Part shown: positions 55,119 to 64,000 of the stretch, in pieces
Numbering within the stretch: the first letter of the stretch is position 1
Layout: each line of letters opens with the position of its first letter
Assembly: GCF_003148475.1 (NCBI RefSeq)
Contig: NZ_QGGG01000003.1
Coordinates: forward strand, 186,001-250,000
Length of the DNA: 64,000 nucleotides
DNA from: Pseudaminobacter salicylatoxidans
GTDB taxonomy: Bacteria > Pseudomonadota > Alphaproteobacteria > Rhizobiales > Rhizobiaceae
Direction of reading: 5' to 3'
Position numbers and translations under genes: made by a program
Notes under the pieces: generated by a model
What the model was told of the DNA's origin: nothing
Databases searched by the model: none
Seen by the model: the letters and a program-made list of their open reading frames with translations, nothing else

Positions 55119-56860
55119 TGCCACCTCCCGGACACTTCCTTTCTCCTGGAAAATCTTTCTTTTCAAATACTTCCGGCAATTTCGCAATAATGTCCGCAGC
55201 CTGCCTGCCAGTGGCGCTGGTGCTTGCGGCAGTCGCCATCGACGAAGGTTCGCTCTATACCGAGCGACGCGCCGCGCAGTCGATCGTGGATCTCGCGGCC
55301 ATCACCGCAGCGGCAAATCTCGACAAGGCCGAAACGGCCGTCACCACGGTGTTCGCCGACAACGGCATTTCCGGCGTGACGGTCGGCCGCGCCGGAACCA
55401 GGCCACCGGTGGATCCGGCCGGCTTCATCAAACCCACCGTCAACATCGAGCCGGGACGCTATACTGGCTTGGCCACGAGTGCCGTGGGAACCCGTTTTTC
55501 GCCGGGCGCAAAACCGTATAATGCCGTGCGCGTGACCTTCGCCAAGAATGGCACGCGGCATTTCGGCTCGGCGCTGATTTCGCCACCGGTCATCGCCACG
55601 CAGGCCACCGCAAGCGTATCGGCTCAGGCCGCCTTCTCGATCGGTTCAAGGCTGGCGAGCCTGGACGGCGGCATCCTCAATCAGCTCCTCGGCGACCTGA
55701 CTGGAAGCAACCTTAAGTTGAACTTGATGGATTATCGGTCGCTCATCGACGCGGACGTAAATCTGCTTTCGGTGTTCGACCAGCTCAATACCAGGCTGAA
55801 GCTCAACGCCGCCAGCTACACCGACGTGCTCGGCGCGGACGTCACCGTCGGGCAGCTCGTCGCCGCCATGGCCGCCGTTCCCGGCACGGACAGCCAGGCG
55901 AAAGTCGTGCTCGACAGGCTGGCCGGCGTGCTTACCGGAACCGCGAAGGTTCCCTTGCGGGCCCTGGTGGATCTCGGTTCCACCGCACGGGTCGGCGTCG
56001 GGCAGACCAGTGCGGGGTTGCCCATCGTCGCCAACGTGATGGAGATACTGACGGCCAGCGCCGTTCTGGCCAATGGCAAGAACCAGGTCGCGACCGGTCT
56101 CAAGGTCAATGTGCTTGGGCTTGCCGGGGCGACGGTCGACATCGCCATCGGTGAGCCGCCCCAATCCACGCCCTTCTACACGGTCGGAGAAACGGGCGCG
56201 CTGGTGCGTACGGCGCAGACGCGCATTCGCATCGAGGCCGCCGTAAGCGGGCTTGGGCTTCTTGGCGACAAGCTCATTTCACTTCCGGTCTATGCCGACA
56301 TCGCCTATGCGGAGGGCAGGCTGGCGGAAATTTCGTGCAGCACGGGGCGCGTCGAAAGCGTACGGGTGAAGGTGGACACCACGCCGGGGGTCGCCGACCT
56401 TCGCATCGGCGATGTCAACAGCGCGATGATGAAGGATTTCAGCAGGAAGCCGACCGTCTCGCCCGCCAAGCTGGTCGATGTCTCTCTGCTCGGCCTCGGA
56501 TTGATTTCGATCCATGCGCAGGCACGTGCGGCGGTCGAGAATATCGAGCCGACAAAGCTGTCCTTCACCTATCAGGACATCACAGACCGCACGATCAAGA
56601 CCGCCCATACCAAGAACCTGACGTCATCGCTGACGCGCTCCCTGCTCGGCGACCTCCACCTGGAGGCACGCACCTTGCTCGGCCTCAAGATCGGGGTTCC
56701 TTCGGGCATTGCCTCGGCGCTCGGAACGACGCTTGGCGCAGTCACCGCGCCGGTGGACAGCCTGCTCATGAACGTGCTCGGTCTGCTGGGCGTGCGCGTC
56801 GGCGAAGCGGATGTGCGCGTGGAAGGCGCCACCTGCGGCCGTTCCGTGCTGGTTCAATAG
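55115..56860 (+). CDS. TadG-like envelope protein
   Basis: A 581-residue protein with an N-terminal TadE/TadG-type helix (SGNFAIMSAACLPVALVLAA) and the motif RRAAQSIVDLAAITAAANLD, followed by a long secreted region rich in Leu/Val/Ala and low in Cys, ending with a beta-rich part and one Cys pair (ISCSTG, GATCGR). Longer than ordinary TadE-type proteins and without a von Willebrand domain. Coupled to the TadE-like gene by the ATGATG overlap. May form part of a surface or secretion structure; function unknown. Confidence 0.72.
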   Translation: MMPPPGHFLSPGKSFFSNTSGNFAIMSAACLPVALVLAAVAIDEGSLYTERRAAQSIVDLAAITAAANLDKAETAVTTVFADNGISGVTVGRAGTRPPVDPAGFIKPTVNIEPGRYTGLATSAVGTRFSPGAKPYNAVRVTFAKNGTRHFGSALISPPVIATQATASVSAQAAFSIGSRLASLDGGILNQLLGDLTGSNLKLNLMDYRSLIDADVNLLSVFDQLNTRLKLNAASYTDVLGADVTVGQLVAAMAAVPGTDSQAKVVLDRLAGVLTGTAKVPLRALVDLGSTARVGVGQTSAGLPIVANVMEILTASAVLANGKNQVATGLKVNVLGLAGATVDIAIGEPPQSTPFYTVGETGALVRTAQTRIRIEAAVSGLGLLGDKLISLPVYADIAYAEGRLAEISCSTGRVESVRVKVDTTPGVADLRIGDVNSAMMKDFSRKPTVSPAKLVDVSLLGLGLISIHAQARAAVENIEPTKLSFTYQDITDRTIKTAHTKNLTSSLTRSLLGDLHLEARTLLGLKIGVPSGIASALGTTLGAVTAPVDSLLMNVLGLLGVRVGEADVRVEGATCGRSVLVQ

Positions 56861-56881
56861 GAATCCGGCTCGGGCGCCTCG

Positions 56882-58531
<1,650 letters not shown>

Positions 58532-58745
58532 TCAGCCATGTGTCTGGAAAATCAACGAACGCAACACAACGCATCCGGACGCGGTTCGATCCCCGTGCCG
58601 GCCAATACAAATCTTGTGCACGACTATCCCGTTCGAATCCATCCGGGTGCTGATGCACCATGCGGGCGCGTGCCGATCAAATGGCTTTTTCCAACAGGCT
58701 GAAATGTTTGCATCCGCGCTGGGGTTGCGAAATGGCCGGCCGATG

Positions 58746-58778
58746 CAATAGTAATTAAATCACTCTGAATTATTATTG
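58746..58778. promoter_or_regulatory. ROK-type operator between pgm and the ROK gene
   Basis: CAATAGTAATT (58746-58756) and AATTATTATTG (58768-58778) are inverted repeats matching at 10 of 11 positions, with an 11-base spacer: an AT-rich operator like those of NagC/Mlc family repressors. It is 52 bases before the ROK gene's start in an otherwise GC-rich 319-base gap (58511-58829), and could control that gene and frk. Confidence 0.65.
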
Positions 58779-58829
58779 ACCAGATCGCCCAACCGGCGCA
58801 TTGTCCGCCCGAAATGGCAGGAAGTTTTC

Positions 58830-60053
58830 GTGCAAACGACTGAAATCCGTCCAGCACCGGGTGGCGCGGCAGAAAGCGGTTTTTTGCGCGGCACCAACCA
58901 GAGCGGAATGCGCGACCACAATGAGCGGCTGGTGCTTTCGCTGCTGCGCAGGCATGGCGGCCTCGCCAAGACCGACATTGCGCGCCTGACACAGCTTTCC
59001 GTCCAGACGATTTCGGTCATCATGCGCGCGCTGGAAGCGGACGGCCTGCTGCTGCGGCGGGAGCCGGTTCGCGGCAGGGTCGGCCAACCTTCCGTGCCGA
59101 TGGCGTTGAACCCGGATGGCGCTTTCTTCTTCGGCCTCAAGATCGGGCGGCGCAGCGCGGAACTGGTGCTGATCGACTTCCTCGGCAATATCCGCGCGAT
59201 GCGGCAGCTTTCCTATCGCTACCCCACACCGCGCGAAACCACCGCCTTCGCGCTGGACGATGTAGCCGCCATACGCAGCGCCCTGCCTCCTGAGCAGGAC
59301 AGGCGCATTGCGGGCCTCGGCATCGCCATTCCCTTCGAGCTTTGGAACTGGGCGGATACTGTCGGCGCACCGCATGAGGCAATGGACGCATGGCGCGGCG
59401 CCGACATAAAGGCCGACATCCAGTCCCGCCACGATTTTCCCGTCTATCTCCAGAACGACGCGACCGCCGCCTGCGGTGCCGAACTGGTGTTCGGGCAGAG
59501 CGGCGGCCTGAGCGATTTTCTCTATTTCTACATCGGCGCCTTCGTCGGCGGGGGCGTCGTGCTCAATGGCGCGCTCCATGCCGGACGTACCGGCAATGCC
59601 GGCGCGCTGGGCTCCATGCCCGTTCCGGGCCCCGGCGGAAAGCCCGTCCAGCTCATCGACGCCGCCTCTCTGGCGACACTGGAAAAAAGCCTTGCGGCAC
59701 GCGGCATCGATGCATCGTTCCTGTGGCAAAAGCCGGCCGATTGGGACTGGCTCGGCTCCGATCTCGACCTCTGGATCGCGACGGCCGCCAATGCCCTCGC
59801 CCACGCCATAGTCTCGGCTTCGGCGGTGATCGATTTCGAAGCGGCCGTCATCGACGGCTGGATGCCCCGAACAGTACGGGCAAGGCTGGCCGAGGCCGTC
59901 CGGGCGGCGTTCGGGCAGATCGACACTGCCGGCATCGCCCTGCCGCATTTGCGCGAAGGCACCGTGGGCGTCGATGCACGCTCGCTGGGCGCGGCAAGCC
60001 TGCCGCTGTGCGAGCGCTTTCTCGTCGGCGCGCCGCTGGCGGCGGCAACATGA
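58830..60053 (+). CDS. ROK-family transcriptional regulator
   Basis: A 407-residue regulator with an N-terminal winged helix (MRDHNERLVLSLLRRHGGLA, KTDIARLTQLSVQTISVIMR) and a C-terminal sugar-kinase-like ROK domain (GLGIAIPFEL, YLQNDATAACGAELVFG, FYIGAFVGGGVVLNGALHAG). The Cys-rich zinc motif usual after this point is absent (ALGSMPVPGPGGKPVQ), so sugar sensing may differ. GTG 58830 has AGGAAG 5 bases upstream. The fructokinase gene follows by 103 bases, suggesting control of fructose use. Confidence 0.9.
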   Translation: MQTTEIRPAPGGAAESGFLRGTNQSGMRDHNERLVLSLLRRHGGLAKTDIARLTQLSVQTISVIMRALEADGLLLRREPVRGRVGQPSVPMALNPDGAFFFGLKIGRRSAELVLIDFLGNIRAMRQLSYRYPTPRETTAFALDDVAAIRSALPPEQDRRIAGLGIAIPFELWNWADTVGAPHEAMDAWRGADIKADIQSRHDFPVYLQNDATAACGAELVFGQSGGLSDFLYFYIGAFVGGGVVLNGALHAGRTGNAGALGSMPVPGPGGKPVQLIDAASLATLEKSLAARGIDASFLWQKPADWDWLGSDLDLWIATAANALAHAIVSASAVIDFEAAVIDGWMPRTVRARLAEAVRAAFGQIDTAGIALPHLREGTVGVDARSLGAASLPLCERFLVGAPLAAAT

Positions 60054-60156
60054 CCATGGCCTGTCCTGCCTGCTTTGGCGCGGCCGCCCTGCAACCCGAC
60101 CCCCGAGCAATCATGCCCAAGCGGTCGCTTGGGCCAATCATCAGCGAGTGACCAGA

Positions 60157-61080
60157 ATGATCCTGTGTTGTGGCGAAGCCCTCATCGACATGCTGCCGCG
60201 CGAAAGCACCCAAGGGGAACCCGCCTTCGCGCCCTATGCGGGCGGAGCGGTGTTCAACTCGGCCATCGCGCTCGGGCGGCTGGGCGTGCCGGTGGAATTC
60301 TTCTCCGGCCTGTCGTCCGACCTGTTCGGCCAGCAGATCCGCAAGGTACTGGCCTCCAGCAATGCCGACTCCCACTACGCGGCCATTTCGGAGCGGCCCA
60401 CCACGCTGGCCTTCGTCAAGCTGGACAACGGCCACGCGACCTACACCTTCTATGACGAAAACACCGCCGGCCGCATGCTGAGCGAGGCCGACCTGCCCGC
60501 ACTGGCCGACGACATCACCGCCATGCTGTTCGGTGCGATCAGCCTGATCCCGGAGCCTTGCGGCTCGGCCTATGAGGCGCTGATGCGCCGCGAGTGCGAA
60601 CGGCGCGTCACCATGCTCGATCCCAACATCCGCCCCGGCTTCATCCCCGACGCCGAAAAACACCGCGCGCGCATCCTGCGCATGGTGGCCATGGCCGACA
60701 TCGTGAAACTGTCCGACGAGGACCTTGCCTGGTTCGGCCCCGAGGCCGATGAAGGCGTATTCGCGCGAGGCTGGCTGGAGCTCGGCCCAAAACTGATCGT
60801 GGTCACGCGCGGCGCGGAAGGGGCCACGGCCTACACCCAACGGCACAAGGTGCATGTCCCCTCGCAGCGCGTGACGGTGGTCGATACGGTGGGCGCGGGC
60901 GACACCTTCAATGCGGGCCTGCTCGCCTCGCTGCACGACCAGAACGCGTTGACCAAAGCGCGTCTGGCATCGCTTGTCGAAGAGGAGATCGGGGCCGCCC
61001 TCACGCTCGGCGCGCGGGCGGCGGCGGTGACGGTTGCGCGCGCCGGCGCCAATCCACCATGGCGGCATGAACTGGGCTAG
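60157..61080 (+). CDS. frk: Fructokinase (PfkB family)
   Basis: A 307-residue ribokinase-fold kinase phosphorylating fructose to fructose-6-P. N-terminal substrate motif GEALIDMLPR, GGAVFNSAIALGRLG, and the catalytic Asp motif TVGAGDTFNAGLL. ATG 60157 is preceded by an in-frame GTG at 60148. Transcribed with the ROK gene. Feeds the hexose-phosphate pool also used by the mannose and glucose mutases encoded in the window. Confidence 0.88.
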   Translation: MILCCGEALIDMLPRESTQGEPAFAPYAGGAVFNSAIALGRLGVPVEFFSGLSSDLFGQQIRKVLASSNADSHYAAISERPTTLAFVKLDNGHATYTFYDENTAGRMLSEADLPALADDITAMLFGAISLIPEPCGSAYEALMRRECERRVTMLDPNIRPGFIPDAEKHRARILRMVAMADIVKLSDEDLAWFGPEADEGVFARGWLELGPKLIVVTRGAEGATAYTQRHKVHVPSQRVTVVDTVGAGDTFNAGLLASLHDQNALTKARLASLVEEEIGAALTLGARAAAVTVARAGANPPWRHELG

Positions 61081-61162
61081 ACCGCGATCACTTTATATTT
61101 CGCCGCTGGGAACGGTTCCGCCGCCGCAAGGCGCGTGCGACGCCGACTGCCGTGTTTTCGCG

Positions 61163-61202
61163 AGAGCGGTTCCTGTTTGTCCAATGTCGCCGGAACCGCT
61201 CT
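61163..61202. repeat. Palindromic repeat of the rhizobial dispersed type
   Basis: AGAGCGGTTCC (61163-61173) and GGAACCGCTCT (61192-61202) form an 11-bp hairpin, followed by CCGGTTGTTTTTACG and TTTCCGGACAC, a pattern scattered through Hyphomicrobiales genomes (RIME-like). It fills part of the 307-base gap between frk and the DegT gene. Confidence 0.75.
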
Positions 61203-61387
61203 ATCCGGTTGTTTTTACGTATTTCCGGACACAAAACCCCTTTGCGCTTTTGCTGCAAATGCTCCGGCCGCGCCGTCCCAGATGGTAACGCGTCATCCCG
61301 ACGCGGGGCGGACCCGATCTTCCTGCAAATGTTCAATTCTGCTATCAGCCGGCCTATATCCGGCAGGAAACGAGGCTTGGAGCAGAC

Positions 61388-62527
61388 ATGCAGTTCATTG
61401 ATCTGGGTGCGCAGCGCGCACGAATCCGTGATCGGCTGAGCGCGGCAATCGACCGCGTCGTCGATGAAGGCAAATATATTCTGGGGCCCGAGGTCGCTGA
61501 ATTCGAGGCTCAGCTTGCCGCCTACACGGGCGTGAAGCATGTCGTGGCCTGCGCCAACGGCACCGACGCGCTGCAACTGCCGCTGATGGCCGCCGGCATC
61601 GGGCCGGGCGACGCGGTGTTCGTGCCGAGCTTCACCTTTGCCGCGACGGCCGAGGTGGTGGCACTCACCGGGGCCGAGCCGGTCTTCATCGACGTCGATG
61701 CCGACACCTACAATATCGACATCGACAGCCTGGAAGCCGCGATCGCCATGATCAAGGCCGAGGGCAGGCTGAAGCCCCGCGCCATAATCCCCGTCGATCT
61801 CTTCGGCCTCGCCGCCGATTACGGCCGCGTCGCCGAGATCGCCGAGCGCGAGAAGCTGATGGTCATCGAGGATGCCGCCCAGTCGATCGGCGGCAAGGCA
61901 CATGGCAAGATGTGCGGCGCGTTCGGCACTGTCGGCGCCACCAGTTTCTATCCGGCCAAGCCGCTCGGCTGCTATGGCGATGGCGGCGCCATGTTCACCA
62001 ATGACGACGCACTGGCCGACAGGCTGCGTTCCTTCGCCTTCCACGGCAAGGGCGAGACGCAGTACGACAACATCCATGTCGGCCTGAACTCGCGCCTCGA
62101 CACGCTGCAGGCGGCGATCCTCATCGAAAAGCTCGCCATCCTCGAAGACGAGATGGAAGCCCGCCAGAAGGTGGCCCAGCGCTACCGTGACGGCCTGCAC
62201 AATGTCGTCAAGGTCGCTCATGTACCCGAAGGCCACCGCTCGGCCTGGGCGCAATATGCCATCGAGACGCCGCATCGCGACGCGCTCAAGGCGCATCTCC
62301 AGACGCTCGGCATTCCGACCGTGATCTACTATGTGAAGCCGCTGCACCTGCAGGATGCCTACAAGCACTATCCGCGCACGCCCAAGGGCCTGCCGGTGTC
62401 GGAGGGTCTGCCGGAGCGCATCCTGTGCCTGCCGATGCATCCCTATCTCTCGACCGAGGATCAGGACCGCATCGTCAACGCGATCAGCGACTTTTTGGCC
62501 TCCAGACAGGCGCAGGCGGCTGAATAA
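61388..62527 (+). CDS. DegT/DnrJ/EryC1 family sugar aminotransferase
   Basis: A 379-residue PLP enzyme transferring amino groups to nucleotide-linked keto-sugars. ANGTDALQLPL, FTFAATAEVVALTG, DAAQSIGG and PLP Lys191 in FYPAKPLGCYGDGGA are the family motifs; GLNSRLDTLQAAIL and CLPMHPYLS follow. Likely works in surface polysaccharide synthesis. ATG 61388 is preceded by GGAG. Terminator at 62551. Confidence 0.9.
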   Translation: MQFIDLGAQRARIRDRLSAAIDRVVDEGKYILGPEVAEFEAQLAAYTGVKHVVACANGTDALQLPLMAAGIGPGDAVFVPSFTFAATAEVVALTGAEPVFIDVDADTYNIDIDSLEAAIAMIKAEGRLKPRAIIPVDLFGLAADYGRVAEIAEREKLMVIEDAAQSIGGKAHGKMCGAFGTVGATSFYPAKPLGCYGDGGAMFTNDDALADRLRSFAFHGKGETQYDNIHVGLNSRLDTLQAAILIEKLAILEDEMEARQKVAQRYRDGLHNVVKVAHVPEGHRSAWAQYAIETPHRDALKAHLQTLGIPTVIYYVKPLHLQDAYKHYPRTPKGLPVSEGLPERILCLPMHPYLSTEDQDRIVNAISDFLASRQAQAAE

Positions 62528-62550
62528 GAGCTTCGCGCTTATGCTTTAAG

Positions 62551-62585
62551 AAAAACCGCGTGCCGGCGACGGCGCGCGGTTTTTT
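62551..62585 (+). terminator. Intrinsic terminator of the DegT gene
   Basis: AAAAACCGCGTGCC, loop GGCGAC, GGCGCGCGGTTTTTT: a strong stem with one G-U pair and a T6 tract, 24 bases after the stop. Confidence 0.9.
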
Positions 62586-62631
62586 GTTTGAGGCCGGATT
62601 ACCCGCAAGTCAGTCGCGAACGGCGTGGCCT

Positions 62632-62765
62632 ACCCCTACCCCCTCCCCCCTCCCCACAAGGGGGACTTTCCCTAGCTCAATACAGCGCAAAACCGTTAGG
62701 ACTTTCACCGGGCAGACGTGCAGGCTGGTTCCCCTCCCTTGTGGGGAGGGATCAGGGGTGGGGGT
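62632..62765. repeat. Long palindromic intergenic repeat
   Basis: The C-rich left arm (62632-62662, with CCCTCCCCACAAGGG-like text) is inverted on the right (62736-62765, with CCCTTGTGGGGAGGG), separated by about 73 bases. Similar elements are common in Mesorhizobium-type intergenic DNA. It fills most of the gap before cysQ. Confidence 0.75.
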
Positions 62766-62804
62766 AAAGTCCCATGCGGCTGCCCTCCCCCAACAGGGTT
62801 CGCC

Positions 62805-63599
62805 TCAAAACCCCGGCGCGCCGGAAACTCGCCCCATTGCGACAAATGACGGGTTGGCGAAATCCACATCGTCCAACTGGTTGCGCTTGCCATATGTCAG
62901 CGGCTCCCCGCCACGCGTCACGGTTTCGCCGCCGGCCGCGCGCAGCACGGCGTCGCCGGCGGCTGTATCCCACTCCATGGTGCGGCCGAAGCGCGGATAG
63001 ACGTCCGCCTCGCCCGCCGCGACAAGGCAGAATTTCAGCGACGAGCCGACCGATACGATCTCGGCTGCCTCGACCTGCCGGATATAGGCGTCGGTTTCCG
63101 GCGTGCGGTGCGAGCGGCTGGCCACGATGGTGAGCGGCACCTGCCCTTCCCGCACCGAAATCCGGTGACGGCCGGCAATAGTCCCGTCTCCGCTCAGCGC
63201 AATGGCCTCTGCCAGCCCCGGCCGCCCGGAGAAAAACCGCCCGCTGCAAGGCGCGTAGACGACGCCGATTTCCGGCGCGCCATCGCGGATCAGCGCGATG
63301 TTGACGGTGAAATCCGCATTGCCGTTGACGAATTCCCTGGTGCCGTCGAGCGGATCGACAAGGAAGAAGGCACGGCCCAATTCCGGCGCTTCGATGCCGG
63401 CCGAAGCTTCCTCCTCGGCCACGCAGGGAATGCCCGGAAACGCGGCGCGCAGGCCCGCGAGGATCAGCCGCTCGCTCGCGCGGTCGGCTTCAGTGACCGG
63501 CGAACTGTCCGGCTTGTGCTCCACCGCGACCTGCCCGTGGAAAATCTCCATGATGACGCGGCCGGCTTCCAGCGCCAGCCGCTCGAAAACGGCCAGCAT
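62805..63599 (-). CDS. cysQ: 3'(2'),5'-bisphosphate nucleotidase CysQ (inositol monophosphatase family)
   Basis: A 264-residue phosphatase that removes 3'-phosphate from PAP/PAPS. Metal motifs EEEASAG, DPLDGTREF and EWDTAAGDAVLRAAGG are present. The start at 63599 follows the APS kinase stop by 10 bases; the frame is open to 63680 but earlier starts would overlap the upstream gene. Coupling with cysC places it in sulfate assimilation. Confidence 0.88.
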   Translation of the reverse strand: MLAVFERLALEAGRVIMEIFHGQVAVEHKPDSSPVTEADRASERLILAGLRAAFPGIPCVAEEEASAGIEAPELGRAFFLVDPLDGTREFVNGNADFTVNIALIRDGAPEIGVVYAPCSGRFFSGRPGLAEAIALSGDGTIAGRHRISVREGQVPLTIVASRSHRTPETDAYIRQVEAAEIVSVGSSLKFCLVAAGEADVYPRFGRTMEWDTAAGDAVLRAAGGETVTRGGEPLTYGKRNQLDDVDFANPSFVAMGRVSGAPGF

Positions 63600-63609
63600 C
63601 GCCTCGTCG

Positions 63610-64000
63610 TCAGATTCCGCCGCCTTCGTCGTAATGTTGGTCTGCAATTTCACGCTCGCGTAGCCAGCCTTCGAGAACATCTACCATCTCTTCCGGCGTC
63701 CTGCCGAGCGTTGCAAGATGTATTTCCGGTTTTTCCGGCGCCTCATAGGGCGAATCCACGCCGGTGAAATTCTTGATCTCGCCGTTCAGCGCGCGCGCAT
63801 AGAGCCCCTTGGGGTCGCGGCGTGCGCATTCCTCGAAGGGCGTGTCCACGAACACCTCGACGAATTCGCCGGGGCTCATCAGTTCGCGCGCCACCCGTCG
63901 CTCGGCGCGGAAAGGCGAGATGAACGACACCAGCACGATCAGTCCGGCATCGGCCATCAGCCGCGCCACCTCGGCCACGCGGCGGATGTTCTCCACGCGG
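63610..64000 (-). CDS. cysC: Adenylylsulfate kinase (CysC domain), 5' end outside window
   Basis: At least 130 residues of an APS kinase: [34 protein letters not shown], and the substrate loop [20 protein letters not shown] with [13 protein letters not shown]. It converts adenylylsulfate to PAPS. The frame runs off the right edge; the P-loop is outside, so it cannot be told whether this is a separate cysC or the C-terminal domain of a CysNC fusion, as in many rhizobia. Confidence 0.9.
   Translation of the reverse strand, partial: RVENIRRVAEVARLMADAGLIVLVSFISPFRAERRVARELMSPGEFVEVFVDTPFEECARRDPKGLYARALNGEIKNFTGVDSPYEAPEKPEIHLATLGRTPEEMVDVLEGWLREREIADQHYDEGGGI

Overview
The window reads as chromosomal DNA from an alphaproteobacterium of the order Hyphomicrobiales, most like the Mesorhizobium/Aminobacter/Nitratireductor group. 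This is judged from gene families and gene order only. Indicators are the GTA-type phage head genes, MucR, DUF6107/DUF2336/DUF1491/DUF5330/DUF6456 proteins, a rhizobial-type asparaginase, a betI-betC-betA-betB cluster, a GT-AGE fusion, high GC, and dispersed palindromic repeats. No IS element, integrase or CRISPR array was seen.

Layout. 1-3660 (minus): start of a gene-transfer-agent-like head/packaging cluster (small terminase-like, TerL, portal, DUF6107, prohead protease cut by the window edge). 3960-9099: class A penicillin-binding protein, DUF1214/DUF1254 pair, DUF2336 and DUF1491 proteins. 9200-11774 (minus): PleC/DivJ-type sensor kinase and a membrane-anchored peptidoglycan-binding protein. 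12223-15280: DUF5330, SufE, an operon of a DnaA-domain-IV-like DNA-binding protein plus DUF6456 protein with an SOS-box-like site upstream, and mucR. 15571-21405 (minus): complete seven-gene Mrp/Mnh Na+/H+ antiporter. 21735-30488: oligopeptidase B, two c-type cytochromes, superoxide dismutase, class IV aminotransferase, haloacid dehalogenase, L,D-transpeptidase, HerA-like ATPase. 30762-34327: methylmalonyl-CoA mutase, both subunits. 34339-35006: AbrB/Doc toxin-antitoxin module. 35011-38582 (minus): GreA-like factor, zinc asparaginase, SDR dehydrogenase and thiolase-like protein. 38921-44451: choline sulfate to glycine betaine operon with a previously unlisted 48-residue membrane protein inside. 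44593-48363 (minus): GDP-mannose supply (mannose-1-P guanylyltransferase fused to an AGE epimerase domain, and phosphomannomutase). 48568-48644: tRNA-Pro(CGG). 49019-54376 (minus): oligopeptide ABC importer. 54705-56860: TadE/TadG-like pair. 56882-61080: phosphoglucomutase, ROK regulator, fructokinase. 61388-64000: DegT aminotransferase, CysQ and the 3' end of an APS-kinase gene.

Most of the window is ordinary core or near-core metabolism and envelope function. The parts most worth a second look are the SOS-box-preceded DnaA-like/DUF6456 operon, a terminator-like hairpin on the strand opposite the mucR leader, the tiny membrane protein between betA and betB, the near-perfect operator before the ROK gene, a 17-bp SoxR/MerR-like palindrome between oppA and tadE, and the GT-AGE fusion. 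No clearly new multi-gene system is visible.
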